Below the pieces are notes generated by a model, which worked only from the letters and a program-made list of their open reading frames with translations, searched no databases and was not told the origin of the DNA. Shown in pieces: positions 1 to 13,300 of a stretch of DNA of 37,785 nucleotides; position 1 is the first letter of the stretch; each line of letters starts with the position of its first letter. The DNA comes from Botryllus schlosseri (taxonomy: Eukaryota > Chordata > Ascidiacea > Stolidobranchia > Styelidae): positions 1 to 37,785 of the forward strand of contig ATSW01007542.1 of assembly GCA_000444245.1 (NCBI GenBank), given 5' to 3'. Both the position numbers and the translations under genes were made by a program.

Positions 1-290
1 AATCAATCAATCAGGTTTATTAATATTTTCATCGTTTCAAAACATCACAAAACTGCGATACAATGAAAAGATATGAAGGTGTCGAAACAACTTGGAGTAG
101 CCATTGATCAGACACCCACCTTAGCCTAGGCGAAGTAAATAAGAGGCATGCACAATTGCACATTGCACACTGAATGAAACGTAATGCAGAGAATATAAGA
201 CGCAAGCGACAAAATGAGGTGGCATGTGGCGGAGGGCGAAGTCGATGTTAGGTCGTGGTCCGGTAATCCTGAAGACTGGCATCTCCTGCT
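1..290 (-). mobile_element. LINE-like 3' end fragment, repeat family A
   Basis: Read on the minus strand, this piece ends with AATAAA followed by a (TGAT)n-type tail at the window edge, as CR1/L2-like LINEs and their SINEs do. It is clearly related to 34838-35100: shared blocks include ACTGCGATACAATG, AGGTGTCGAAAC, AGACACCC, GCCTAGGCGA and GAGGTGGCATGTG. No reverse transcriptase is present. Confidence 0.55.
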
Positions 291-653
291 GTGATGTAAT
301 ATGAATATGATAGGCGCGCGTATTGGTGACATCACTTCTGGCCAGACTCGAAGGCGATCTGACTTGCAAACGGAATTACATCTTTAATTGTTTATCTTCG
401 AGACTTTATCCTAGCGTGCAGATGCGGAGCTGTTACCGACTCACATTGCTGTTCATCATGAGGAAGCTAGTTGAATGGGGTTCAGGTCTTCGCTGGACAA
501 CTAGGTTCGATTCTTGCCAGTAGCGCGTTTCGTTGCGTCGGTGGGTATCTCTTCTGAACCGCCGCGTCGCTGTTCTTGCGGAGTATTTTCAAAATACCTA
601 GAAACACACTCGGTGAAAGTCAAATGAAAAGGGAAAAAAGAGCAACGAAGAAG

Positions 654-689
654 TATAGATAACTAACCTACGTAGGTTAGTTATCTATA
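654..689. repeat. Perfect 36-bp palindrome
   Basis: An 18-bp left arm (TATAGATAACTAACCTAC) is followed at once by its exact reverse complement, with no spacer. It can form a cruciform. No terminal repeats or coding sequence surround it. Confidence 0.9.
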
Positions 690-734
690 GAAGAAGCGTC
701 TCAAGTAAATACAGTCGAAATATAAAGATCGAAC

Positions 735-865
735 ACATCGGAAATTAGGCCGAGGCGGATGTTAGACTGATAGGCAGTTCTTGGTCGTTTCGACATCCTC
801 CTATCTGTTCAGTATTGCACATTGTGTGTCTTATGAGCGGACGAAAATAATAGTTGTATGCCCAA
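735..865 (+). mobile_element. Repeat family A fragment, inverted copy
   Basis: The reverse complement contains GAACAGATAGGAGGATGTCG, which matches GAACAGATAGGAGGATGCCG at about 35623. It is therefore a copy of the family A 3' region in the opposite orientation. No tail is seen. Confidence 0.4.
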
Positions 866-2394
866 TGAAAATGGGATAAATGATAAAATGTACTAACAAG
901 TAGCAACGGAAGCGAATTCCAAAGTCGGTATTACACCACTGAGCTATATAAACACCAGGTTGATCAGATCAGTGACGAATTATTTTGGCCATGACAACAA
1001 GTAGCATACAAGCATAGTGCCTTAGAACACTATGATACAAGGGCCCGCAGGTGAACGTCAGCTGTGAACTTACTACGCTGGGGTCGGATGTCATTTGTTG
1101 TGCTTTGCTCTGGTGGTTTCGCATTATGCGGTTAGCATCGCAGGAAGTAGGCAGCACTGCGTCGCGCTGAGATTTGATGGTATTGAATAGCTTTTGCAGG
1201 ATGTGAGGCAGGAGTGTGTTAGCACGACTTCGCGTGATATGAATGTCGTATAGACAACAGGGCGTGTTTCGAGGCTGGTAGTGTCGGTCTAAATGAGAAA
1301 ACCGATATTGTATTATGCAAACGAAATCGTAGTTATACATTGTCGTAAGCCTACAACACAAAAGTGGAAAAGTAGGCTACGTTACGCCGCCACTGTAGTG
1401 CATGGTGCAGTACTACGGTTCTGTGCAAGTATGGATGCGGAAAATGTGAACTCCATAAACCGGCTGTGCGCTGTGCCCGATCATCATAGTGCGGATTATT
1501 TCCTCATTCTATGCTGTATTGTTATTGTACATATGTTGGACCAAAATAGGAACATTGGAAATATCATGAAAACTAGACTAACTACACGCATTGTCATTAT
1601 TGCTACCACTAGGCCAGTTTTTCCAGGGTATTGTTCCAAAATGAATTAGGCCTATATATTGATAGTGTGAACTGAACTGATTACTGATCACCTGATCAGC
1701 AGAACTGATTACCAAACAGCATACACTACACTAAGCTTCGTATAAAAACCGGGAGCATATACTATGAATTGTATAGCATAAACACTTATCAAGGATGATT
1801 TGGCTTGGATCTCCTAGTCCTTCGCGCTCATTTTGCTTTCTCTCATTTTGTATAAATATTATTATCCGCAAAAATTGATGTTTTTCTGAAAACTGAGTAT
1901 TTTTGGTTACTTGGCCTTTTAGAGATCAATTTTATTATCACACATAATGAAAACATCCATATAGCACTAGATGTGTTTTGTAAAATAGGCCTATGATGCT
2001 ACAGAGGTGAGGAGGCAGTGCAAAGAAGAGTCTTTGTGTAGATTTTGTGTATTGACTGTTACCTCGGGCGCCAAGCATAGCGTGTTCAACTCATTGATTG
2101 AGCACTCGTTGATTAGTTTGAATAGTGTTGGTTGATGGTCGTGAATATTGACCGGCAGAGCTTGTGTGACCCTTGTAGAGAGGTCGTTCTTTTTGTTGCG
2201 TTGCAGTTGTGGCATTTTCTGTTGTAATATTTTTGATATACTTCGAATAGCATTGCCGTTAATATGAAGTTTGTATCTTCTGATTCGCCCACTGATACAT
2301 GTAGTGCCATTATAGTTTTGATTTTGAGATTCTTCATTCCATTATTAGGCTAAATATTCATCATTTCAGTGCATCATATTTTAATCCCATAGAT
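866..2394. other. Non-coding stretch, no gene seen
   Basis: Open frames here are short, lack motifs and alternate between strands. AT content is high, and TAGGCCTA occurs at 1647 and 1986. A tRNA A-box-like stretch on the minus strand near 925-950 has no correctly spaced B box. I see nothing supportable as a gene. Confidence 0.6.
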
Positions 2395-3675
2395 CAGACC
2401 TGGGCAAAGTGCGGCCCGCGGGCCAAATGCGGCCTGCGAAGCTATTCTGTGCGGCCCGCTGAATCAACTGAGCTGGAAATTTATTTACTTCGAAGCCTGT
2501 TCATTAATATGCCTCTATTACGCTGCCTACGTACCTGGCATGCGTAATCCAGATTCAAAAGGCAATGGGCCATAGTGTGAGTAACAATTAAAGTCAATTA
2601 AAGTCTTTACATATAGTTTAGCTCAGACCTTTTTTGTTGCTATTGTCACATTGCGTGTTTTACGGTATGTGTTTCAAATTGTTGCGTGATACGTTTCCAA
2701 ATCCCTAATTTGTAAAACAAGTTAATCAGTGCTCGCGATTCCTATATAACTCACTCATCATATCTATCACCATAAAGGATTAACCGGCATGCCAAAAAAA
2801 AAAAGAAAACTGAAATTCAAAGGTTTAAAATTTAGAGCGCTTAAAGTTGTATACTGGAGTCAAGGGTAAACCCGTCCTTATAGTTTTTGCCGAGCATGTC
2901 GGCGAGATTGAGGATTTTAATTAAAGTCGGTCTTACGACAAAAACACGTAACACTCGGTCAAGGAAGTGCGAAGTTCAGAAAAACTTGAAGCTTCGCTCA
3001 ACATCAAGGCTATTTAAGCTGCAGACTGCTCAAAATGCAGCGACCAAGAAAATAAGCTTTGTACTATTGCATATACATTTAAGTGAAGTGGTTCTCAAAC
3101 TGGGGGCGTACAAGCATCAGAAGGGGGCGCAAAGCCGAAGTATATTAAAAAAATTTTCACGCTCCGCGCAATTTACCCCCAGCTAATAGTTGTTGCTCTG
3201 TGTATTGTCCGACTTTAACATTTCAAAATTCTCACATCAACAGCCATAAGCTTCCATGCCATCAAACTATCTGTTGGGATTGCTGGCATTCTGGTAGCAC
3301 ATTTTAATAGTTTGTGATATAATGATAAGGGGGAGCGAAATTTTTTCACCATCATAAAGGGAGGCACCCATAAAAAATTTGAGAACCACAGTTTTAGCGT
3401 CTTGATGGAAGAACGTGGATAGGGGTTTAACGAGAGTTGAAAATGTATCACGTTTAACATTGTTTCGAATCATGATGGCATATTGATCTTTTTTAATTAG
3501 CCATCATTTTCTCATTACCTAAGATCAACTCAGTCACTAAGCAGAATTTATTAACAGTGTGATTTAGAAATAAAGTGAAGATACGACGGAGAATAGCTAT
3601 AAAATTTCACACGGCCCGCCAACGTATTTTCTACTTCTCATTTGGCCTTCGGAGGAAAATAATTGCCCACCCCTG
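2395..3675 (+). mobile_element. hAT-type DNA transposon, decayed, with a nested element
   Basis: The left end CAGACCTGGGCAAAG and the right end (reverse complement CAGGGGTGGGCAATT) are imperfect terminal inverted repeats. They are followed inward by GCGGCCCGCGGGCC-type subterminal sequence, well known from animal hAT elements. Flanking 8-bp duplications CCATAGAT (2387-2394) and CTATAGAT (3676-3683) match at 7 of 8. An ATG at 2789 opens a basic peptide (MPKKKRKLKFKG) that may be the start of a lost transposase; its frame stops after 26 codons. The element is not autonomous and is interrupted by 3086-3391. Confidence 0.8.
3086..3391 (+). mobile_element. hAT-like MITE nested inside the hAT element
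   Basis: Terminal repeats GTGGTTCTCAAA (left) and TTTGAGAACCAC (right) are exact over 12 bp, with the GGGGGCG-type subterminal motif of this MITE class. Flanks TTTAAGTG and TTTTAGCG match at 6 of 8, consistent with an aged 8-bp duplication. It has no coding capacity. Confidence 0.78.
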
Positions 3676-4011
3676 CTATAGATACTAATCAAGAAAGCAT
3701 CAAAACGTCTTTGGATAGGCCTACCCATCAAAACCCACCTTCTCTCTTGACATACCAACACAGAGCGTTTAGCGTAAACTTTGTTGGAATGCAAATGCCC
3801 TTATAGCTATTACAATGTTATGAAGAATTGGTTTTAAAACATTGAGAAGAAACTAATTGGCAACAGGTGTAGTATGCTTAAAGTAGAGATATAAAGTGCA
3901 TGAATAATGTGCTTCTTCTTTGTATATTTTCAATAATTGCAACCACATTGTGATTCATATAGTTGTACTGTAAAACGTGAATGAAATGTGATAGCACATG
4001 AGTTTAACATT

Positions 4012-4047
4012 ATGTTACATATCTCCTCGGAAACAAATGGATGTTGA
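4012..4047 (+). promoter_or_regulatory. Short upstream ORF overlapping the ARHGAP start
   Basis: An ATG at 4012 opens an 11-codon frame (MLHISSETNGC) that ends at TGA 4045-4047, overlapping the main ATG at 4041 in another frame. If the mRNA leader includes it, it could lower initiation at the main start. The transcription start is not known. Confidence 0.35.
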
Positions 4048-4381
4048 ATATGATGGATAATAAAAATGCCTCATCCGGTATCGAAAAGGATTTAAACAGA
4101 AAAAAGGAAACCCAGAGCTCAAAGAAATCGTCTGGATTTTCAAAACTTGCTTCGAAAGTAAAAAGAAAAAGCAGCATCCGAAAAGATAAGCCTGAAAAGA
4201 AGCCTGTGGATGATCCAGTATTATCATCCACAGACGACAATTTGTCAATCAGTGATCAACCACTGTCTCCGACTGACAGCGGAGCACCTTGTAGTCCGCC
4301 GATGAGTGGTCCTGTCCTTGTTCCATTGTCAAAACTAGCTAGCAAATCAGAAGATAGTTTGGACAGTGGCATATATTCCAG
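4041..4381 (+). CDS. ARHGAP18/28: ARHGAP exon 1 (start, basic/Ser-rich N-terminus)
   Basis: This exon encodes residues 1-113 plus two bases. It contains a lysine-rich stretch (SKLASKVKRKSSIRKDK) followed by Ser/Pro-rich sequence and KSEDSLDSGIYSR, then the donor CCAG|GTATTG. ATGs at 4041, 4053 and 4056 are all in frame, so the true start could be up to five codons later. The in-frame stop at 4005 closes the frame upstream. The basic region could bind membranes or a protein partner, but that is a guess. Confidence 0.8.
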
Positions 4382-7300
4382 GTATTGAATAACAATGGTG
4401 TTTATAATTTTTTTCCGATTACTTATTCAAGCTTACAACAGACAAAAGTCTTGCGATTCTGTGGACAGTATAGGAAGCGCTGAGAGTTCTGGAAATACAG
4501 AGCATCATTCAAGATCCGTTATGTCATACTCTATTGGTATGTGAACTATATATTGTGACTGATTTTTTGACACTTGAGTGTTTGCTGCCCATGTTGGAGA
4601 ATTTATAATTATAGTTATGCAACCACAACACAGCGATATGGTATGATAACCATGGTTGACAATTTGAATAGGGGCTATTTTTTATTCTATTTTGTCATGT
4701 GACGTTGTTTCAGCATTCATCAATTAGCTGCATGCCATTCATTTCTGTGTCTTTATATAGTGAACGACTACACCTAATAATTCTAATCCACACTATTATT
4801 GTAACGATGCAACCTGACTACACAAACGGCTTTGATTGAATTTTGTGTTATTGTAAATAAATTTGTTTTAATGAAAACATATGAGAAATTACTCCTATAA
4901 CCTATTTGAGTAGTATAGTATATGGAGGTTTCGGCAATTATTTGGTTGGAAGTTTGATCCTATGGCTATATTCTATATATGGCTGAGGATGGTGTGATTT
5001 TTAAAACTATTGTGTCAATTTTTTTATATTGAATTATAAGGTCGTGTCTAAGATCAGTGGTTCGCAAACTTTTTCCGTTTGCGGCACACCAGGAATGTTC
5101 TAAATAGTTCAAGGCACAAATACAGAAGAAGAAAAGATGTTACTGATACTGACTCTCTAGAATATATTTTAAGTGGTAATGCGACGGATATCTTTGTTTA
5201 TGCGAACATATGTGACTGAAGCGAGTATTGCATTGTTTAAAACTATATCCTCAATTCTTAGCCAATACCGGCAGACTCTCTTGTTTACAGAAATGTCATG
5301 TTCAAAAAGCAATGCAGACGCAAATGGCAATATACTCCCTCATCATAAAATAGGATTTAGAAGATGACAGTCCGACATTATCCTTTCTTTGTGGAAACAG
5401 CGTTTTAATAAACTGGTCCATTTCGTAAATAAATAAATTTTTATTTTTCCTCTATGAAAAATTGCTTGATTCATTGCTTCCGAAGGAAAGTAATGCTGCA
5501 GTGCAAGTAGACGTCCAGACAATGCGCTCATGATTTGCCATGGACCTTCTATAATGGTCTGTAGATTTTCTTAAATTAACATGAAGTTTACTAGGCCTGT
5601 TTACGGTCAGATTAACTCAACTTGAAATTACTCCTGGCGTTATTTAATGTAACTTGATTTCTTGTGAAGCCCCAAGATGTTGCACTGATCATCCCTTGGT
5701 GGGTCAGGATTATCATTCTTTGGGGGGGGGTCTAATAAAGTGTTTATAAAAGTGCTTAAAATCGACTTTGCCGTTTCCTTGAACTCGTGTTCGCTCACAT
5801 TCCGCCCAGACAATTTGTTTTCGCGCTACATCCGTGCTTGCAGATAAGTTGATTCATTAAGAGCGGAACACAAATCAAAGATTATCTTCAAAACCTTGGC
5901 TCCAAAGGAAATCAACTTTTTGTCTAATTATCATATTTTCATGTGGGTCTCGGAGACTAAAATTCAATTGCGGAAAGTTACAGAATGTCAACCCGCCAAC
6001 TTGTCTGCATGCATTAATTCAAATACCAATAGAGATACAGTTCTTTTCGAAATTCCAAATGAGATTTGCGGCACACCTGAGAATCTGTTACATCACACAG
6101 TTTGAGAATCACTAAGATACGGTACTCATACGATGTACATATTCATGTCGACCTCGCTTTCCTTGGCCAGGAAGAGATATTTCTCATTCCTAGGAAGAAT
6201 AAATTTATATATATTTTTTTTCATATTTGGGATTGTTATGTTATCCATGCGGATATCATAGTAGGTCTATCTCGTCCTTTTCAGTCCCTTTGCACTTGCA
6301 CCTATATGCAAGTAATATAACTATGGTAGGCCTAGAATCAAAGTAACTTGAAAACGCATCTGTTTTCTAATAATATTTTCAGCCAAGGAAAACCCTTCGT
6401 CACACGATGATTCTCGAGGCCAAACAGCAGACCGCTACGATGACTATTGGAGAGAATACCAAGAGATCCGACAAAGTATCATTGTTCGAGACGAAGACAT
6501 TGAGGAAAGGCGAAATATGACGAGAACAGATTCGGGAGGTGGGCATAAATAATTCTAGCTAGTTTTGCAGTCTATCTGACCAATTCTTGATATTTTAATT
6601 GTTGTGGTGTGTATTTGCAAATCGTGCAATCACAAGGCGAAATACACACCGTTGATCTATAAATTGATGCCAAAAGATGTATGGAGATTCTGTAACAGAC
6701 TCGTCTTCTTATGAAGTCGGTTGAGAACTAATTCTCAGATAGTGGTAGCCAGCTGATTACCGTAGATTATCAGTTGCATGAATGCGCTCTGGTTAGCGTT
6801 TCAAACATATTCTCCCGAGATGATAATTTCGCAGCAATAATTAACCATTCATCCTTGGTACTCTAGACAATAATACGATTTAGGCTGTCAATGTTTCGTT
6901 TTCGTACTTATCAATCTACACAAATACATATGTGACACACAATCTATCTAGCATTGTTATTGATAACACCTTTTTAAGAGGCCACCCTCTCATTTATCGT
7001 TTGGATATGGCATGTCAACAATTCTATGGCGTTCCACCATGTGGCATTATCGTAGTTTCATGCACTATCCAATGTTGAGTAATTATCCCTAGATTACCAT
7101 TGAATTTTTTTGAAAGTGATATCATATTTCCGCAAGCACCATACTGTAAACATGAATTGATATAAAACATCCAATCTGTAACTCCATTTGTAGGCATTTA
7201 TTAGCATATTGTAGCTCAGTTATGTTACATATTTGCATCAGAAGATGACGACGTTTCCGACTGGATCAGACAAGCTGGATTTGTGGGGCTCGTGTCGTCG

Positions 7301-10300
7301 GCATCCCTCTCTCCTGACCCGAATTCCGGCGGCCACAAGTCGGGCAAGCCTGGTTCCCGAATATCCACAGACAGTTTCACGTCCATGACGATTTTGAACA
7401 CATTGACTGAGCCTCAGCGGAAAGCGGTGTTGAGAAGGATTACGTCGTTTAATAATAGAGCGCAAAAATCAAAAAGACGCCCAATTCAAGGAGTTTTTCA
7501 AAGCGATCTCACGGTCACCGATGAGAACGCTCAAAGTCCGGATGCTATTGCTGCAGCTAAACCACCGTCGGGAATGCCGCACGTGGAAGTTTCTAATGCG
7601 CCTGCCGCATCAACAACATTGGTGAGGAGATTCTCTTCGTATACTATATACTTTCTTCCACAATCAACATTGTTATCAGAACATTATAGATCAGTCTTTA
7701 GCAAACTATTTAGTGTCAGGCTCCCTTATGAAACTTGACATATATTTATCACAACTTACTTTTCCGTTGGACTGAGTAGGTTGTGCAATACTTTCTCTCA
7801 ATCGGTCATTTCATACTTCTACTTCAGCAGTTTTTGAAAACCGAAATACTTTTGTGTTTATGCAATATTTAACTCTGACCCGCATATCAGACGTTAGATA
7901 TCCCACAGCTATAAGTACGATGTATTAGTATGTTTTTTTATTCATTATTTACTATACTGTACAAGTGTACATGGCTACATAGTAGCCTATATAGATATTT
8001 GAGATATTGTGAATATATAGATCAGTGGCCTGTATTCCTGCTATGTGTACTGTACACTGTACAGTGTACACCCCTCCATGTAGTAGTCTATAGGCTGCTT
8101 ACCTAAACTATTTAAAAATGCTATTGCCTAATGCATGCATAGGTTTCGCGTTCATGACACTTCTAAAGTGAGAGAAAATAGATAGTCTGTAATTGCTATA
8201 ATTAAACTGGTTAGTTTTAGTTTAGTTTAGGTTAGTCTATATAGCCTATGCATAATATACTGTCCTATGGAGATATAGGCTAATGTGTATGACATAAAGG
8301 ACAGCGGCACGAACCAAGGCAGATGATGGTGGTGTATCTGAATTTATGATAAATTGAATGAGTTAATGCTCCTGACTATGAGAATTAAATTACCGGAATT
8401 TATTTGCCAGCATTTATGTCAAAATTAACACTAAATGTACCGTACTGCAAAATCTCAGGTATGACAGGTTTGAAACCTGTGCTATACCTGAACCAAATAT
8501 TTGTAATATGAAATATGATACATGGAGCAACTGTAGCTATATGCCGTGATATTGCTGGTGCCGCACCAAACACAAAATAAATGGATCGCTGTTTTCGCTT
8601 TTGCTTCCTGAAATCGGCTACTTTTGAAACAACTGCTAGGGATGAATTTAATTGACATCCATGTCAAATTCAATTATAAAACTCAGATATACTTGATAGT
8701 GGTGGTATGAGAAAACCATGCATAGTTGCCTAGCCAGCAATTGCGAGTTTGACAAGTGTTGACTGATTGACCAATTGTCGATAAACTAAGCTGGATTTCA
8801 ACTGTAAAACACCATATAAACTCTAGATATACCCAAGTATCTAGGTCAATGATGTCAGACTTCGTCTATTTCGATTACCTTGTTTTGTGAAATGGATTTT
8901 AAATACAATCAAGATCGCCGGCCATTTTCAACTAAATGATCAGATTACAACAATTTGTCTTATTAAAATTATTTCGCTCTAAAAACTATTTATCCTCACT
9001 CTCTGTCACGCATCTAGTTCTATTTTACCTTGTTTTTTCAAAATGTAATATTAAGTTCAGGTGTTCGATAAATCAATGCAAACATATTCAAGTCATGAAC
9101 TTACTTGCGATTTGCATGGAGAGTTTGTCCATGCGAGGTTCTAATAGACATAACCTGGTAAATATTTTCATTGATAGCTGATAATGGTAGGCACCTACAC
9201 AATGTTCCATGGTAGCTTGCATGCTCTGAGAATTGCAAGTAAGATCTGCTGTCTTTAAACGTGATTTGACCTCATTGATACCTTGCTAAACAGTCGTGAA
9301 GCTGTACAGATTGAATCTTCGTAATTGTTTCTTGTTAACCGGAAGATATGCAGTTCGATCCATGCACATATTGAATGCGATTAAACCTCATACCTTTTCA
9401 AAATATCAATATCAAGTGGTCATTTAAAGCAACATTGTGTATCCATTGCATAATGCAGCACTGCAGCAGCCTCTGCACTGCATTGCAATACAAAGCGTCA
9501 TTTGCTATTTACGTTAGGTTGCTGGATCAATATTGAGGATTACTCTAATGGCGGTTTCAATATATTCAGTCAGTCATGTTTATATATAGGCATGTACAAT
9601 AAATCAATAGATGTTTGATCTGGTATTGCCGAAAATCTTGAAATATCGACATAAATGGAGATGAAATGCATTTTCTTTGGAAATATGAAATAATGACCAA
9701 AGCACACGGGTTGAAAATCCCTAATTAATGTTACTAGAAAGGCAATGTTAGTGGTAACCTTCAGTTCAGTGTAGGATATCTTAGGGATAATTGTAATGAT
9801 TCACATTGTTTCCACTCCAAAATTTAAATTGGTTATACATCAGCCATTATTGATACAAAATTAAACTTCATCAACATAAGCTTACTACATTTGGCTGTTG
9901 ACTAGTTCACCAAGTCCATGTTCTGCATTTTTCAGGGATCGGACAAATCAAAATCTACAAGTTTACCATACAATCTCTCAAACAATGATCTGGGCCACCA
10001 GTACCGTCGCTACTCAGAGGTCACCCACAGACCGGTCAGCACCAGCTTTGTAGACACCGAATCCCATCAAGCGTATTCCTTAACCTCGGCATTTTCGACC
10101 TCATCTCTCGACACGCAAGCAGATTTGAAGATCGACAGAAAGGGATATCAGAGAAAAGAACCATTGCATGCGATAGTCGCCACAGAGTCCTCCGGTAATA
10201 TACACGCTTTGTATCTCTCTAGCGATCGATGTTAGGCGCAAATTCCGAACTGTAGAGTTGTAAATGGATTTTTCGTGACCTGTGTATTATTGCATTGCAA

Positions 10301-13300
10301 CATTGTCGTACGTATTGTCGTGTGTCTTCTGATGTTGTGAATGAAGGGATATTCAGCCCTTAGATTAGAGCTGTGCAGTGTTTGTGATTGGTGCGTGCAT
10401 CCGGAGGATATGATCATGCCTGTTGTGATTCTATTGGAAAATGCGGTAGCTTTGGTTGTTCGCAGTAGTTGGTGTCTNTTTGGGCTTACCTCAGTTTCTT
10501 TCAGCTCACACGCTTTGCCGAGGTGGATTTACAATGCCAGCATGTCATGCCCATTGGGCATAGCCGTTGTTTCACTTGCTATATATCACATTTGCGTTCA
10601 ATTTCTTTGTCGCTAAAAGGACCTCTCTGGCTTGTACTTAAGTATGTAGCTAGTGGATGGCAATAGAGCGAACTGTCATGAACAAAGAAAAATTATTTTG
10701 AATTAAGTCGATGTGCCATATAATGTTGCTGTGTCTTTGGATGGTATTCCAAGGATTATATTTTATTTGAAATATTGTAATGCGTCAGCCACAGAATATA
10801 CTCCACCTCCGCGTGTAGGGAAGACTAGACGAAATCTGTTGTTATACGGGCATGCTACGCTGGCAATGTAACCTATCCCGAGTTCATGCGGCTAGATTTA
10901 GTTCCGTTTTCATGGCTTGTGTTGACCGCGCTTGATATTTAATTATCAATCGGGCTGATCATTGTGCATGTTTTTTCATCACCCACCCCAACCCCGGCGT
11001 CTGCTTTTCAACTCTAATACGAGCCAAGAAACTGCGGTAACACCAAGCATGCCAGCTACATCTCTGCGCCTAAATGTTGTCTGCTCATTGCTGAACATAT
11101 GCTTACAAGATCTGTATGGTTTCATCAGATCTAACCGTTTGTTTTCACGATTCCGCCATTGCATTTCAGCTTCCTCCCATCACTCTTCCATTTTAACTAA
11201 TTCTAACAAACGTCGAATTAGTTCTGAAATTTTCTGTACGCGAGGGAGGTCTCTTTCAGTGCCTTGCGAGGACGCGGACATGCTCGATACCAGGAGCCCG
11301 TCGGATACGGCTATCACTGGCGATAGTTCCGACGCCAGAAAAGACGTCAACGCACCGTTGTTTTACGCGTCCACCACTAATTTGTTATATAACAGACCAC
11401 CGCCACCCATCGGTAACGTACAAGCGAACAAATCGTTTTTACACAGTAAAAATAAAGCCTTGTCTAAAGAATTCTCAAGTAGCTTGAACCAGAAAAGTGG
11501 GGACGCGCACCCTTTTGAATTTTCGCCAATAACCCTCACTACGTCGATGGTAGCGATACGGAAAACTAGAGTGATACGATCTTCATCAAAAAGTCCGTCT
11601 GATTTAACCACCACCGTTTATTCGAACACTTTGAATCCGATTCTTTCGATTGGTCCTTCCACCGGTCCATCAAGTGTGACCGGCGACATTGACATGACTC
11701 TCGATTCACCGACTTCAGTCGCGAGCGATCTATCACCCTTCACCGATTCCGCAAAGGACTTGGATTTTAGTTTCGAGTCTGCCTTACGCCACAATAACCA
11801 AGACCACTCGGATTCCGAGTATCACACCGTCCCGAGACCAAAGCGTAACTCGTTTAAATTGCGACGGCAAGCCGGGACGCAATCGCCCGGGAAGAAATCT
11901 CTCAGGTCGCTGCAGAAAATTTCCTTCCCGAAAGTTTCGACTCTGTCTCTCACATCCCTGACGCCCACCTCACCGAAGCGCATGAGCTCGCACAAGCTGC
12001 GACGCAACTCCTCTCCCAAATTCAGGCGGTTGAAACGGTCGTCGAGCCTTTACGGCGAGCCTGTCGGCACTTTCCACGACAACCCGGACACTGAAACATC
12101 ATCGGCTAACCGTAACTCGACAAGTCTGTAATTTGACGTGGATTTGTGTTCCGTTCTTTAGTTGGAAAGTCGGTTTCACCAAATTCTTAACCGGCATGTC
12201 ATCAGTAATACAGTGGTTTTGATTGGCTACGTTCCCTATACGTACATATTTAGTGCATGGTTTGTTAGGAGTCATTCTTTGGCATCTTCTCGTTGACAGG
12301 ATTATTTATCCGTATCCTATTTGTTGTCTTCATTTAACATGGCATGCGACTGCGGATGGTGTGATTGTGTACTGTGTAGCGCATTTCGAAAGACATTGGA
12401 AATGAGTTTGTTTGGAGTAGTAGCACCCATTCTGTAGTGCGTGCTGCACACCTTCTCTCTTTATTCTACCAAGATAGGCCTATTCATGGATTATTATGCT
12501 GTCTTGTGGGCTGAGATCTTAGTTCAATTCTAGTTTTACTCAAGCTATTTACACTTAGTCAATTCTGTGCAGAGTTTCCATGGTTCTGACTGACTCATTT
12601 GACTGTTTTAGCAGTACTCTAACATTAGGCTCACTCTCCTTTCGAAGGTTTTCTGACCTAGCCATGTCTGTGAAGCCTCTCTGCTTCCTGTCTAACAGTG
12701 ATTATGGCGCCTGTGTTGGTACATTGATGTATAGCAACATATCACAAATTGGCGGCCAATATATTACTTTAAATTAGCATTTGGTAATGATACTAGCCGA
12801 CATAGTTGCCTTCATGAAATTTGATGCAAGAAGTGGCTTGATAACCAGCACTGGTAATAAAACTGTACACAGCGGTGGTTAATTCTGTGTCATTTAAAAC
12901 ACCTGCAGTTTGAAGGTTTGTGTTTTCATTTTGTTTATAGCGCTATGCATTGGTTGTAATATTATATTACTATATTGGATGCGTATTTTTGGTAACCTTG
13001 TTACTATAGGTCTTGATGCGGACCCATCAGGCGATTTCTGAATTTAGTATCACACCGTACATGCAATGATGTAACACTGCGTGCCACTGGTTAACTATCA
13101 CCGTTTCCTGAAATGCAATGACATCATTTCACAGGCACAGTCACTTCTCTTCTCTGTCGAGGCTAATTCTATAGAAAGCTATTCATCAGTCAAGTAGATG
13201 TGCAACTGTGAAGCATTCTTTGTGATTTATCACCTAAATTATAATTGTCTTTCTGTAATCACACATCCCCAAATGATATGCCAACATAAACTTGTATCTG

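Noticed and set aside
455-525. Possible tRNA (TAGTTGAATGG A box, GGTTCGATTCT B box)
   Set aside because: The box spacing is about 36 bases, too short for a tRNA, and no acceptor stem pairs. At most it is a worn SINE head.
905-955. Minus-strand tRNA-like A box (TAGCTCAGTGG)
   Set aside because: No B box at the right distance; the nearest similar stretch is about 27 bases away. No cloverleaf can be drawn.
6606-6650. Inverted repeat with 11-bp arms (GGTGTGTATTT) just after ARHGAP exon 3
   Set aside because: The arms are short with a 23-base loop; such repeats are expected by chance or slippage in a region this size.
8051-8070. 20-bp palindrome built from TGTACA/ACAGTG words
   Set aside because: It arises from a locally repetitive GTACACTGTAC stretch and has no longer arms or context.
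10478-10478. Ambiguous base N
   Set aside because: It sits in intron 5 and affects no exon call; it is an assembly or sequencing ambiguity, not a feature.
10962-11169. Upstream extension of the Ser-rich exon frame to an ATG at 10962
   Set aside because: It lies before a strong splice acceptor, its composition changes to intron-like, and no promoter is visible. It is kept only as a remote alternative.
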